Assembly: GCA_019418605.1 (NCBI GenBank)
Contig: DYBN01000037.1
Span: 1 to 47,455 of the forward strand
Source of the DNA: Sutterella sp.
GTDB taxonomy: Bacteria > Pseudomonadota > Gammaproteobacteria > Burkholderiales > Burkholderiaceae_F
Length of the DNA: 47,455 nucleotides
Direction: 5' to 3'
Part shown: positions 1 through 7,428 of the stretch, piece by piece
Layout: the number at the start of each line of letters is the position of its first letter
How positions within the stretch are numbered: the first letter of the stretch is position 1
Notes under the pieces: model-generated
Database searches by the model: none
Told to the model about the DNA's origin: nothing
What the model saw: the letters and a program-made list of their open reading frames with translations, nothing else
Translations under genes and position numbers: made by a program

Positions 1-424
1 CGCGGGCGTTGAGGTAGTACACGACGATCTCGGCCACCTCGCCGCCGTCCTTCTTCTCGTAGCGGCTGGTCGAAAGCTTGCCCAGGCTTGCCTGAATCAT
101 CGCCACGGTAATAGGAATCGCCGCATGATCGGCTCGCCTTTTGATTGCAGACCAGACCGTCTTGGATCGCAAGGCGTCCAAGGTGTCGCGTCCGGTCATC
201 GTCAACCGTGGCTTCAGTTCGCCACCGTAGTTGCAGCCATGATTGAATTCGACGGTACAGCCTGCGGTGAGACCTGCGTCAAGACACAACAGAAGATGCC
301 CGTACAAAATGCCGTCGTCTGCAGGATCGGCGGCCTTCAGTTTTTCGATGAGAACGTCGTGCTCGACGGCCTCAAGGACTTCTCCTGATTGTGGTCCAAC
401 TTCGGCGCCTCTCTTACAATGAGT
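1..424 (-). pseudogene. DUF2513-like phage/mobile protein fragment, start not found
   Basis: The minus strand is open from 424 to the window edge. It reads like DUF2513 proteins: a YGHLLLCLDAGL-type helix, then LTMTGRDTLDALRSKTVW, then a helical stretch that ends in a longer tail than usual. DUF2513 proteins are common in prophages and have no assigned function. The expected N-terminal Met-Lys-Arg-Asp start is represented only by CKRGAEV, and no ATG or GTG precedes the conserved part, so the start codon may be lost by mutation or the gene may start at a rare codon. It follows the HNH gene on the same strand. The left end is cut by the window. The family assignment is by eye. Confidence 0.45.
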
Positions 425-426
425 TC

Positions 427-582
427 ATGAAATTCATTTTCGACGCGATCGGCGCTGTCTTCCTCTGGCTGGTGTGGTGCGCCATCGTCTTCTTTGTCCT
501 GCCAGTGCCCGAGTCTTTCTTAGGCTTGCTTGCCTACTTCATGGTGGCGGCTCTCATCGTGGCCTTTTTCCGGAAGAAGTAG
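427..582 (+). CDS. Small two-helix membrane protein, unknown function
   Basis: A 51-residue protein beginning MKFIFDAIGAVFLWLVW. It has two strongly hydrophobic stretches (about residues 3-24 and 30-47) joined by a short PVPES turn and ends in RKK, which suggests two membrane helices with a cytoplasmic positive tail. A promoter-like pair (TTGTGG at 389-394, TACAAT at 413-418, 18 bp apart) would start transcription almost at the ATG, giving a nearly leaderless message. The ORF lies opposite the DUF2513-like fragment and overlaps the end of the HNH gene by 29 bp. Small holin-like proteins of this kind occur in phage regions, but coincidence cannot be excluded. Confidence 0.35.
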   Translation: MKFIFDAIGAVFLWLVWCAIVFFVLPVPESFLGLLAYFMVAALIVAFFRKK

Positions 583-982
583 CCTTCCCGAAGCCGCCGT
601 CCTCTCGCACAGTCTTCCGACTGTGGCACTCATGGCAGAGGCTCTGCAGATTCGCCTCGTCGTAGAGGAGACGATGATTACCTCGGTGCGGCACGATGTG
701 GTCAACGTCGGTCGCCATCACAATCTTTCCCTGCCTAAGACATTCCTCACAGTAAGGGTGCTGTCGGATGAAACGGTCGCGCAGCTTTTTCCAGCGGTAC
801 GTGTACCCGCGGTCATTGGAGCTCCCGGCGCGCTCGACGCGGCGCTTCTCTCGCGCCTTCTTGGCGCGGGCCTTGGCTTCCTCATCACGTTTTCCCTTCT
901 CAAGGTGAGCCGAGCAGCACTTCTCGCCGCGCGCCACCGGGTGCCGGCATCCAGGATATGAGCAAAGAGTCAGGAGTGACAT
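554..982 (-). CDS. Phage-type HNH endonuclease
   Basis: 142 residues. The N-terminus has a possible zinc-binding pair (CSYPGCRHPV and CC). The middle is rich in Lys, Arg, Ala and Glu. The HNH core follows: HPYCEECLRQGK, the catalytic region with DVDHIVPHRGN, then NLQSLCHECHSRKT, giving the four cysteines and the His-Asn-His arrangement. Proteins of this size and shape normally sit beside phage terminase genes and help in DNA packaging. Here the neighbours are a DUF2513-like fragment and the 5' end of an IS66-type element, so this is a prophage or island remnant. The frame is open from the end of the truncated tnpA, but the first good ATG is at 982. Confidence 0.8.
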   Translation of the reverse strand: MSLLTLCSYPGCRHPVARGEKCCSAHLEKGKRDEEAKARAKKAREKRRVERAGSSNDRGYTYRWKKLRDRFIRQHPYCEECLRQGKIVMATDVDHIVPHRGNHRLLYDEANLQSLCHECHSRKTVREDGGFGKATSSGKRPR

Positions 983-1084
983 CTCATCCGAGTCACATCT
1001 AGGGCGGGCACTGTGTCCGCCAGGGACGGTGTTGACCGCCGGCGAATGCGAGCGGCGGGTTGCGGGAAGGCTGGAGAGGTTCGC

Positions 1085-1294
1085 TTAGGTCACCGTGACA
1101 AGCGAGACGGAGGGCGCAGGGGCGCTGTCCCGTGCCGCTTCGTTCACATTGAGTTCCTTGAAGCGGGGCACGAGGGTTGTTTTCGAGGGAAAGGGGCCTT
1201 TGCTCCTGCACTCGGCGACAAAGTCTTGGATTGACAGGCCCGATGCGCGGTAGCTCTCATAGAGCTGACGCCAGTTGAGTTCGATTCTGCTCAT
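1085..1294 (-). pseudogene. IS66-type TnpA accessory protein, truncated
   Basis: A 70-residue ORF starting MSRIELNWRQLYESYRASGLS, which has the W-x2-LY-x2-Y-x-ASGLS-x3-F pattern of IS66-family TnpA (Orf1) proteins. The usual downstream tnpB and tnpC genes are absent: an unrelated HNH gene starts about 100 bp further on. The element therefore survives only as its 5' end. The start codon lies 28 bp inside the 54-bp terminal sequence described separately. The IS66 assignment rests on the ORF pattern and on the GTAAG start of the terminal sequence. Confidence 0.55.
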
Positions 1295-1321
1295 GGAAAC
1301 CTCGGATACGGCGGTGTGTGT

Positions 1322-1375
1322 ATCCGGGTTTTAGCAACTGCTGGAAAAGAGCGTTTTCAGCTATGGGGAACTTAC
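1322..1375 (-). mobile_element. Left end of IS66-type element, running leftwards
   Basis: Read on the minus strand from 1375, this 54-bp stretch starts GTAAGTTCCCCATAGCTGAA and matches the 54 bp at 47402-47455 (plus strand) with one mismatch. IS66-family inverted repeats start with GTAAG. The truncated tnpA starts just inside it. The element inserted 111 bp beyond the metQ-like gene, and the flanking 8 bp are CCCGCAAA (1376-1383). The other end is missing, so a target duplication cannot be checked. Confidence 0.65.
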
Positions 1376-1388
1376 CCCGCAAAACGCA

Positions 1389-1454
1389 GGCGCCCCGCCA
1401 ATAATCCGGGGGCGCGCAGGTTTTCCCGCGCAGCCGGCGTTTTGACGGGGCGCC
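1389..1454 (-). terminator. Possible terminator of the metQ-like gene
   Basis: GGCGCCCCG (1389-1397) pairs with CGGGGCGCC (1446-1454), and a smaller hairpin lies inside the loop. On the minus strand it follows the metQ-like stop codon by 33 bp and is followed by a short GCGTTTTG stretch. The long loop and weak T-run keep confidence low. Confidence 0.35.
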
Positions 1455-1486
1455 TTCACAAAAGAGGCTTTTGTTTTGCGCGGCCT

Positions 1487-2269
1487 TTACCAGACGGGCA
1501 CGACGCCTCCCTTGTAGGTGTCGATCATGAACTTCTTGACCTTGTCGGTTTTAAGGGCCTTGACGAGCGCGGCGATGCCGGGCTTGTTTTCATCGCCCTG
1601 GCGCGCGGCGACCACGACCGCGTAGGGGCTGTCCTTGTTTTCAAGATAAATCGAGTCGCTCACGGGGTTGAGGCCCACGCCGATGGCGTAGTTGGAGTTG
1701 ACGACCGCCAAATCGACGTCTTCGATCGTGCGCGGCACCTGCGCGGCTTCGACTTCGGTAAAGCGAAGGCGCTTCGGGTTTTCGGCAATGTCAAGCACGG
1801 TGGCCGTGGCGCCCGCGCCCTCCTTTAACTTGATGAGCCCCGCGCTTTGAAGAAGCAGGAGCGCCCTTCCTCCGTTTGCCGGATCATTGGGGATGGTGAC
1901 GCGGGCTCCTTCGGGGACGTCCTTGATGTCCTTGATTTTCTTTGAGTAGGCTGCCATCGGGAGGATGTGGATGGGAGCGACGCTTGCAATCTTCAAGCGC
2001 CGCGTTTTCACCGCGTCGTCCAAAAAGGGCTTGTGCTGGTAGTAGTTGGCGTCGACTTCGCCCGCGTCAAGCGCGATGTTGGGGCTCACGAAGTCGGAAA
2101 ATTCCACGATCTTGAGGTCATACCCCGCGCTCTTTAAATCGGGCTCGATCAAGCGCAGGATGTCGCCGTGGGGCACGGGGGTGACCGCCACGGTGAGCGT
2201 TTCGGCCTGTGCAAGGCCTGCCGCGCCCAAAACGAGGGCGGCGGCTGCGGTGCAAAGAAATTTCTTCAT
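1487..2269 (-). CDS. metQ: MetQ/NlpA-family ABC transporter substrate-binding protein
   Basis: 260 residues with a signal peptide (MKKFLCTAAAALVLGAAG...AQA) and then the lipoprotein-9/NlpA fold: TVAVTPVPHGDILRLIEPDL, FSDFVSPNIALDAGEVDANYYQH and VTIPNDPANGGRALLLLQ. The family binds methionine or related amino acids for the MetNI transporter. There is no lipobox Cys at the cleavage site, so it is probably a soluble periplasmic form. No metN or metI gene lies next to it, so it must use a transporter encoded elsewhere. A strong hairpin sits in its leader. The substrate (methionine, another amino acid or a short peptide) cannot be decided from sequence alone. Confidence 0.85.
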   Translation of the reverse strand: MKKFLCTAAAALVLGAAGLAQAETLTVAVTPVPHGDILRLIEPDLKSAGYDLKIVEFSDFVSPNIALDAGEVDANYYQHKPFLDDAVKTRRLKIASVAPIHILPMAAYSKKIKDIKDVPEGARVTIPNDPANGGRALLLLQSAGLIKLKEGAGATATVLDIAENPKRLRFTEVEAAQVPRTIEDVDLAVVNSNYAIGVGLNPVSDSIYLENKDSPYAVVVAARQGDENKPGIAALVKALKTDKVKKFMIDTYKGGVVPVW

Positions 2270-2315
2270 GCGTGGTCTCCAAAATTTGCGTCGTTAATTC
2301 TTCTTCATGTCCTGT

Positions 2316-2344
2316 CCCTGCCGGGGCGTGCGCCCCGCGCAGGG
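2316..2344 (-). promoter_or_regulatory. Strong hairpin in the metQ leader
   Basis: CCCTGC-CGGGGCG, a 2-nt loop, then CGCCCCG-C-GCAGGG: thirteen base pairs with one bulge, 46 bp upstream of the metQ start on the same strand. No T-run follows in the metQ direction, so it is not a plain terminator. It may affect message stability or ribosome access. I do not recognise a known SAM riboswitch around it. Confidence 0.45.
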
Positions 2345-2466
2345 TGTCTGATGAATATACCGACGGCGCCCGCGCTTGGGGAGGTGCAGCCGGGGCGGGA
2401 AGGTGCTCGAAGGCGGGATTTGTGGACAAGTTCTGCGGTATTACCGGCAGAATGCAAAAGGAAATC

Positions 2467-2520
2467 AAAAAAAAACGGGCGCGCGGGCGGCTCAAAAAGA
2501 ACCCGCCCTGCTGCGCCCGC
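2467..2520 (-). terminator. Intrinsic terminator after purB
   Basis: On the minus strand, CGGGCGC...GGGCGG pairs with CCGCCC...GCGCCCG and is followed by nine T residues (plus-strand A-run 2467-2475). It lies just beyond the purB stop codon. Confidence 0.8.
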
Positions 2521-2539
2521 TCCTTTTACGCCTGAGTCT

Positions 2540-3910
2540 TTAGCAGCGGCGCGCGAGCTCGCTCGCCTTGCCGATGTAGGTGGCGGGGGTGAGGTTTCTC
2601 AAGCGTTCCTTCGCCTCTTCAGGGATTTCAAGCGTCTCGATAAAGGCGTGAATCACCTCGGGCGTCATGTGGCCCTTGCCGCGGGTGAGGGCCTTGAGTT
2701 TCTCGTAGGGCTTGGGGATGCCGTAGCGGCGCATGACGGTCTGGATGGCCTCGGCAAGCACCTCCCAGGCTGCGTCGAGGTCCTTGGCAACGGCATCGGC
2801 ATTGAGTTCGAGCTTGCCCAAGCCGCGCTCGAGAGACGCATAGGCCACAAAGGCGTAGCCAAAGGCAACGCCCAGGTTGCGCAGAACTGTTGAGTCGGTG
2901 AGGTCGCGCTGCCAGCGGCTGATCGGCAGCTTCCCCGCGAGGAACCCGAAGACGGCGTTGGCAAGCCCCAGGTTGCCCTCGGAATTTTCAAAGTCAATCG
3001 GATTGACCTTGTGCGGCATCGTGGAGCTGCCGACTTCCCCTTCCTTGAGCTTTTGCTTGAAAAAGCCCATCGAGATGTAGCCCCAGACGTCGCGGTCAAA
3101 GTCAATGAGCACCGTGTTGGCCCGTTCGATCTGATAAAAGAGCTCGGCCATGTAGTCGTGGGGCTCGATTTGAATCGTGTGCGTGTTGAACACGAGCCCC
3201 AGGTGATCCTCGACCACGCGGCGGCTGTGCTCCTCCCAGTCGTAGTCGGGATAGGCGATGAGGTGGGCGTTGAAGTTGCCCACGGCGCCGTTCATCTTGG
3301 CGTAGAACTTCACGGCCTTGATCGCCTCGATGATGCGCGTCAGGCGCACGGCCACGTTGGCCATTTCTTTTCCGACCGTCGTGGGGCTGGCAGTCTGTCC
3401 GTGCGTGCGCGAGAGCATGGAGACGTCGGCCCAGCGGTGGGCAAACGTGCGGATGTGGTCGCGAATGGCCTCAAGGCGCTCGACGAGCGCCTTGCGCCCG
3501 GCGGTGAGCATCAGCGCGTGGCTCGTGTTGTTGATGTCTTCGCTCGTGCAGGCAAAGTGCACGAATTCGCTTGCCTTGGCAAGCTCCTCGTCGTGGGCGA
3601 CCTGCGCCTTGATCCAGTACTCGACGGCCTTCACGTCGTGGTTGGTGGTCGCTTCGATTTCCTTGATCTGCGCGCAGCTCTCTTCGGTGAAGTTGTCGGC
3701 AAGCGAGCGCAGAAACGCCATGCCGTGCTCGCTGATGGGCTTGAGTTCGGCAAAGCCCGCGTGCGAGAGCGCAATGAGCCACTCGACTTCCACGCGCACG
3801 CGCGCATTCATGAAGGCCGACTCGGAAAAGATGCCGCGCAGAACTTCACACTGACGGGCATAGCGGCCGTCCAGGGGACTCAAGGCCGTAAGAGAAGAGA
3901 GAGTTTGCAT
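2540..3910 (-). CDS. purB: Adenylosuccinate lyase
   Basis: 456 residues, the normal length for the Escherichia coli-type enzyme. It cleaves adenylosuccinate to AMP and fumarate, and SAICAR to AICAR plus fumarate, so it acts twice in purine synthesis. The fumarase/aspartase-superfamily signature SSTMPHKVNPIDFENSEGN is present, as are TALSPLDGRYARQ at the N-terminus and SRTHGQTASPTTVGKEMANV in the middle. It has its own strong terminator and appears to be a single-gene transcript. It is separated from the other pur genes (purC, purE, purK at 15884-18617). Confidence 0.95.
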   Translation of the reverse strand: MQTLSSLTALSPLDGRYARQCEVLRGIFSESAFMNARVRVEVEWLIALSHAGFAELKPISEHGMAFLRSLADNFTEESCAQIKEIEATTNHDVKAVEYWIKAQVAHDEELAKASEFVHFACTSEDINNTSHALMLTAGRKALVERLEAIRDHIRTFAHRWADVSMLSRTHGQTASPTTVGKEMANVAVRLTRIIEAIKAVKFYAKMNGAVGNFNAHLIAYPDYDWEEHSRRVVEDHLGLVFNTHTIQIEPHDYMAELFYQIERANTVLIDFDRDVWGYISMGFFKQKLKEGEVGSSTMPHKVNPIDFENSEGNLGLANAVFGFLAGKLPISRWQRDLTDSTVLRNLGVAFGYAFVAYASLERGLGKLELNADAVAKDLDAAWEVLAEAIQTVMRRYGIPKPYEKLKALTRGKGHMTPEVIHAFIETLEIPEEAKERLRNLTPATYIGKASELARRC

Positions 3911-4546
3911 TTTCTTTCGTAGAGAAGTGCTTCGGGAGATAAAAGAGAAAAATTCAAGCGCCCTGGCGGCAGAGCTTGCCGCAGCACAAAAGCCGCCGGC
4001 CCTGCCAGTCCGAAAGGAGGGCTTTATTGCCGGCTGGGGAATCCTGCCGCCGGCGGGCTTCTATCAAGGCGCGTTCTTTGTGCGCGGATTTTAGCAAACG
4101 CCCGCTTTTCGCCTTATTTCCTGACTTTTGACGGATTTTGTCTGTCTTTGCCGCGGGGAGTGCCGCGAGGAGCTGCTCCGATTGCCCTTGGCCGATTCCC
4201 TTTGTCAAGAGGCAAAGCTTTGCGCGGCGCGTCCGCTAAAATCGGCCGCGAGGCTTCCTTGTCCGCTTTTGGACTCTCGGTTGCTGTTGTTGAACCGAGA
4301 GAGCCTCTCGTTTGCAGACAAGCGCGCCAATTTTTTGGCGGCGTCCCGGGCAATCCATTTCCTGCAGTTCTTTTCTCCCGGGGTAAAAGTCTGCGCGCGG
4401 CGTCGCTTTCTTTTTTTTTCGCCGCGCCTTTGCTTGCCCGCCGCCAGCCGCGGCGTTTCACGAACCAATGCACGCAGCGCCATTTTCGTGCGGCGGCTCT
4501 TTTCCCTTTTCCTTTTTTTCTTGACTCTATTTCAAACATCGATCCT
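3911..4546. other. Divergent intergenic region, purB / mscS-like gene
   Basis: 636 bp between two divergent genes. I see no convincing coding sequence. The reading frame in front of the MscS-like protein is open but composed of Arg/Ala/Pro-rich shadow sequence. The region has a nested inverted repeat: CTCTCGGTT (4274-4282) with AACCGAGAG (4293-4301), enclosed by GAGGCT (4252-4257) and AGCCTC (4302-4307). A T9 run lies near 4409. Promoters for both genes must lie here, but I cannot place them firmly; a TTGACT at 4521-4526 is too close to the start to be a standard -35. Confidence 0.5.
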
Positions 4547-5983
4547 ATGCAGGACACCTTGGACTTGGACATCACTTCCGGACTTGAGGGCTTGGGCGCC
4601 TTTTTCTCAGGGCTTGACCTCTACTGGCTGCACGGCCTCTCTCTTCAATCGGTCCTCTATCAGGTGACGGCGATTGTCGTGGCCGCGGCTGCGTCCTACT
4701 TTATTGCAAGAGCCCTGGGCGCGCGCATTCAGGCCTTTGCCATTGAGCTGCTGCACAAAAAAAGCGGCTGGCTTGAGCGGGGGTGCGCCTTTTGCCTTGA
4801 CTTGGTGCGCGCGGTGCTCTTTTCGTTTCTGGCTGCGACCATCATGTCGCTTTGCGTGACGCTGCTGCAAAAAACGGGGCTTGTGGGCGATGAGGGGCGG
4901 CTTCTGTTGGTGCGTCTTGCCTATCAGATTTTCTACGCCTGGGCGCTTTTGCTTGTGATCCTGCGCTGCATCGAGGCGGTCGTAGGAGCGCAGGCCTTTG
5001 GGGTGGGCCTGCGCCGGGCGCTCTACGTCGTCTTCTGGGTTCTTGCGGGTCTTGAGATCGTGGGGGTGCTGCCTGAAGTCGTTGAATTCATGCGCAGCTA
5101 CAGCCTTCCGATCGGTTCGGGCAACCTCACGCTCTGGACGCTTTTCATGGGCGTTGTGACCGTGCTCATTGCGATGGGGGTGGCAAGCAAGCTTGCCGAC
5201 ATCTGCGAGCGCGCGATTCTGGCCATGGGCGAGCTGGAAATGAACCTGCGCGTGGTGTTTGCGCGCATCTGCCGCGTGGCGCTTCTTATCGTGGCGCTCT
5301 TGTTTTCGCTCTCGAGCGTTGGCATTGATCTCACGATCCTCTCGGTCTTTGGCGGCGCCGTCGGCGTGGGCGTGGGCTTTGGCATGCAGAAGATCGCGTC
5401 AAACTACATCTCGGGCTTCATCATTTTGTTTGACCGCTCGGTGAAACTTGGCGACCTGGTCGAGGTGGCGGGCTTTTCGGGCGTCATCACGCAGATCAAT
5501 ACGCGCTACTCGGTCATTCGCAACACCTCGGGGCAGGAACTCATCGTGCCCAATGAAAACTTCGTGACCGGCACGGTGAAGAACTTTTCGCTTACCGAGC
5601 GCGAGAGCGCCACGACGCTTGACGTCTCCTGCGCGTACGAAAGCGACATCGACCGCGCGCTCGTCATCTTTGGCGAGTGCATCAAGGCGCAGCCGCGCGT
5701 GCTTAAAAGCCGCGAGCCCTGGGTGGTGGTGGCCGAACTTGGCGCAAGCAGCGTGACGCTGCGCTCGGGCTTTTGGGTGAGCAACCCGGAAAACGGCACG
5801 GCCGTTTTAAAGAGCAACATCCTGCGCGAGGTGATGCGCCGCTTTGCCAAGGAAGGCATCGAAATTCCCTACAACCGGCTTGACGTCAATCTGCGGCCCA
5901 ACTACGGGCAGGCAAAAGCTGAGGAAGCGCCTGCGGCGGCAAGCGCAGGCAAGGACGCGATTGCGCCCAAGGCGCCCGCTTAA
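4547..5983 (+). CDS. MscS-family mechanosensitive ion channel
   Basis: 478 residues from the chosen ATG. It has several N-terminal membrane helices, then the MscS pore and beta domain: FGGAVGVGVGFGMQKIASNY (the Gly/Ala-rich pore helix), ISGFIILFDRSVKLGDLVEV, and VIRNTSGQELIVPNENFVTG followed by the alpha/beta C-terminal part. It releases solutes on hypo-osmotic shock. A longer reading frame opens at 4148, but its first 133 residues are low-complexity and unlike the family; MQDTLDLDITSG is the sensible start, although no clear Shine-Dalgarno site precedes it. The tail is Ala/Lys/Pro-rich. A terminator follows at 6063. Confidence 0.85.
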   Translation: MQDTLDLDITSGLEGLGAFFSGLDLYWLHGLSLQSVLYQVTAIVVAAAASYFIARALGARIQAFAIELLHKKSGWLERGCAFCLDLVRAVLFSFLAATIMSLCVTLLQKTGLVGDEGRLLLVRLAYQIFYAWALLLVILRCIEAVVGAQAFGVGLRRALYVVFWVLAGLEIVGVLPEVVEFMRSYSLPIGSGNLTLWTLFMGVVTVLIAMGVASKLADICERAILAMGELEMNLRVVFARICRVALLIVALLFSLSSVGIDLTILSVFGGAVGVGVGFGMQKIASNYISGFIILFDRSVKLGDLVEVAGFSGVITQINTRYSVIRNTSGQELIVPNENFVTGTVKNFSLTERESATTLDVSCAYESDIDRALVIFGECIKAQPRVLKSREPWVVVAELGASSVTLRSGFWVSNPENGTAVLKSNILREVMRRFAKEGIEIPYNRLDVNLRPNYGQAKAEEAPAAASAGKDAIAPKAPA

Positions 5984-6408
5984 AGTGCCTGGACGCATTC
6001 AACCATAAAGGGCTGTGCGGGAGGGCTTTAACGGGCGCCGCCCGCACGCAGTACATTCTGAAGGGGCGCCTTGGCGCCCTCTCTTTTTTGCTGGCCGGGG
6101 AAGGGCACGCAAGAAGCACTTCAAACGGTCTCTGACCAAGCGCATGGTTCGGTCAACCTGCGTTTCAAAATATTTCCAAAACGCGTTTTCTGAAACAATT
6201 TGACATAGTCGTTTGCTCTCGCCCTGTCGCCGATTCGGGGCAGGATTTACATTGAAGTCAACAAAAGACAACTGCAAGAAATCACGAAAACGACGCTGAT
6301 TTCAAACAGAATTCATCGACCGGTGCAGGTCCTTGAAAGAGTGCGGGAGAAGTACCCTCACAACCAAAGGCCGGCACAACTCTCTTTGAGTAAATGAGGA
6401 GCATCACC
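5984..6408. other. Intergenic region before the LTXXQ-like gene
   Basis: 425 bp with the mscS-like terminator (6063-6089) at its left. The rest has no ORF I trust. TTGACA at 6200-6205 is a good -35 hexamer, but I find no matching -10 at 16-18 bp. The 3' part (6240-6400) is A-rich and is probably the leader of the periplasmic protein gene. Confidence 0.45.
6063..6089 (+). terminator. Intrinsic terminator after the mscS-like gene
   Basis: GGGCGCC-TT-GGCGCCC (6064-6079), a perfect 7-bp stem with a 2-nt loop, followed by CTCTCTTTTTT. Confidence 0.85.
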
Positions 6409-7074
6409 ATGTTGACCAAGACTCTGTTTGCATCCGCCGCAACGGCTGCCGTGATCGGTCTGTGCACCGCCGCTCTGCCCGCGTCCGCGCAAAAGGCGCC
6501 TCCGCCCAAGCCCGCTCCGGACGCTGCCGCCATCGCCGCCAACTACGCCGACATCGGCGAAGAGCTCGGACTGAAGGACAACCAGAAGGCCGCCTTTGAC
6601 AAGTACGTTGCCGCCATCGGCAAGGCAGCCGATGAGCACGCCAAGTGGCACGCCGACAACGCGCGTCCGCCGCGCGGCGATCGTCAGGCGCACTTCAAGT
6701 ATCGCGCCGACCACCAGAAGTTCCGCGCCGATCAGTTTGAAACGCTCGCTGGCGTCAGGGGCGAATTGGTCAAGTCGCTCAACCCCGACCAGGTCGAGCT
6801 GCTCGATGAGATGGAAGGCGGCTGGCGCTTCGGTCCTGCTCCCCGCGGCCCGCGTGCCGACGGCTGGGGTCCGCATCACCGCCGCGGCGGCTGGGGTTGC
6901 CCGGGCTACGGTCCCGGGGCGGGCTACGGCCCCGGGTACGGTCCTGGCGCCGGCTACGGTCCCGGCTACGGCCCGGGGCACGGCTGGGGACATCCCGGCT
7001 GGGGCCACAGAGGCTGGGGTCAGGGCTGGGGCTACGGGCCCGGCTGCAACTGGAACGGCTGCCCCTGGCGTTAA
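6409..7074 (+). CDS. Spy/LTXXQ-like periplasmic protein with Gly-Tyr-Pro-rich tail
   Basis: 221 residues. The signal peptide is MLTKTLFASAATAAVIGLCT...ASA. A charged helical part follows with GLKDNQKAAFDKYVAAIGK and LNPDQVELLDEME, resembling the LTXXQ motifs of the Spy/CpxP group of periplasmic chaperones or stress proteins. The last third is low complexity: repeated GYGPG units, then repeats of GWGH and GWGQ, with two Cys near the end (CNWNGCPW). The start at 6409 is chosen because GAGGAG lies 7 bp upstream; an ATG at 6394 lacks this. Likely an envelope-stress or metal-handling protein. The tail could bind metal or cell-wall polymers, but that is a guess. Confidence 0.65.
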   Translation: MLTKTLFASAATAAVIGLCTAALPASAQKAPPPKPAPDAAAIAANYADIGEELGLKDNQKAAFDKYVAAIGKAADEHAKWHADNARPPRGDRQAHFKYRADHQKFRADQFETLAGVRGELVKSLNPDQVELLDEMEGGWRFGPAPRGPRADGWGPHHRRGGWGCPGYGPGAGYGPGYGPGAGYGPGYGPGHGWGHPGWGHRGWGQGWGYGPGCNWNGCPWR

Positions 7075-7428
7075 GACCCGCCTTTAATCGGTAGCTCTCC
7101 GCAGGGCCGCAAGGCCCTGCAAGCCGCCTGAGATCGATTGCCCGCCTTCGATGAAGCCTTGCAAAACACTCAAGCGGCGCGGTTTGGATTTTCGCTTTTT
7201 GTCATCTTTTCTTCCTGCCTGCGCAGAGGACGGCGCGGCCTTGATGCTCCGGCAAAAGCTGCCAGGGCAAGGTGCCGCGGTCCTCTGTCTTTTTGTTTTC
7301 AAGGCCGGCGGTTCCTTTGCAGCAGCGCCTTTTCAGACGTTGCCGAACCCGTACAATGAAAGTCAGAAGAAGAATGAGAGACCAAGCGGCGCAGCCGCGG
7401 GCCGACAGGCAAAGGCAGGGACAAGTCA
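7075..7428. other. Intergenic region with a GNRA-loop hairpin
   Basis: 354 bp. GCAGGGCC-GCAA-GGCCCTGC (7101-7120) is a perfect 8-bp stem with a GCAA tetraloop, 26 bp after the stop codon of the preceding gene. It has no T-run, so it is a weak terminator or an RNA-stabilising 3' hairpin. No coding sequence is evident in the remainder. Confidence 0.5.

Noticed and set aside
2270..2466. SAM riboswitch upstream of metQ
   Set aside because: I can see a hairpin but none of the conserved core features of SAM-I, SAM-II or related classes.
3011..3922. Plus-strand frame of 303 codons opposite purB
   Set aside because: Shadow of purB; composition typical of antisense frames in GC-rich genes.
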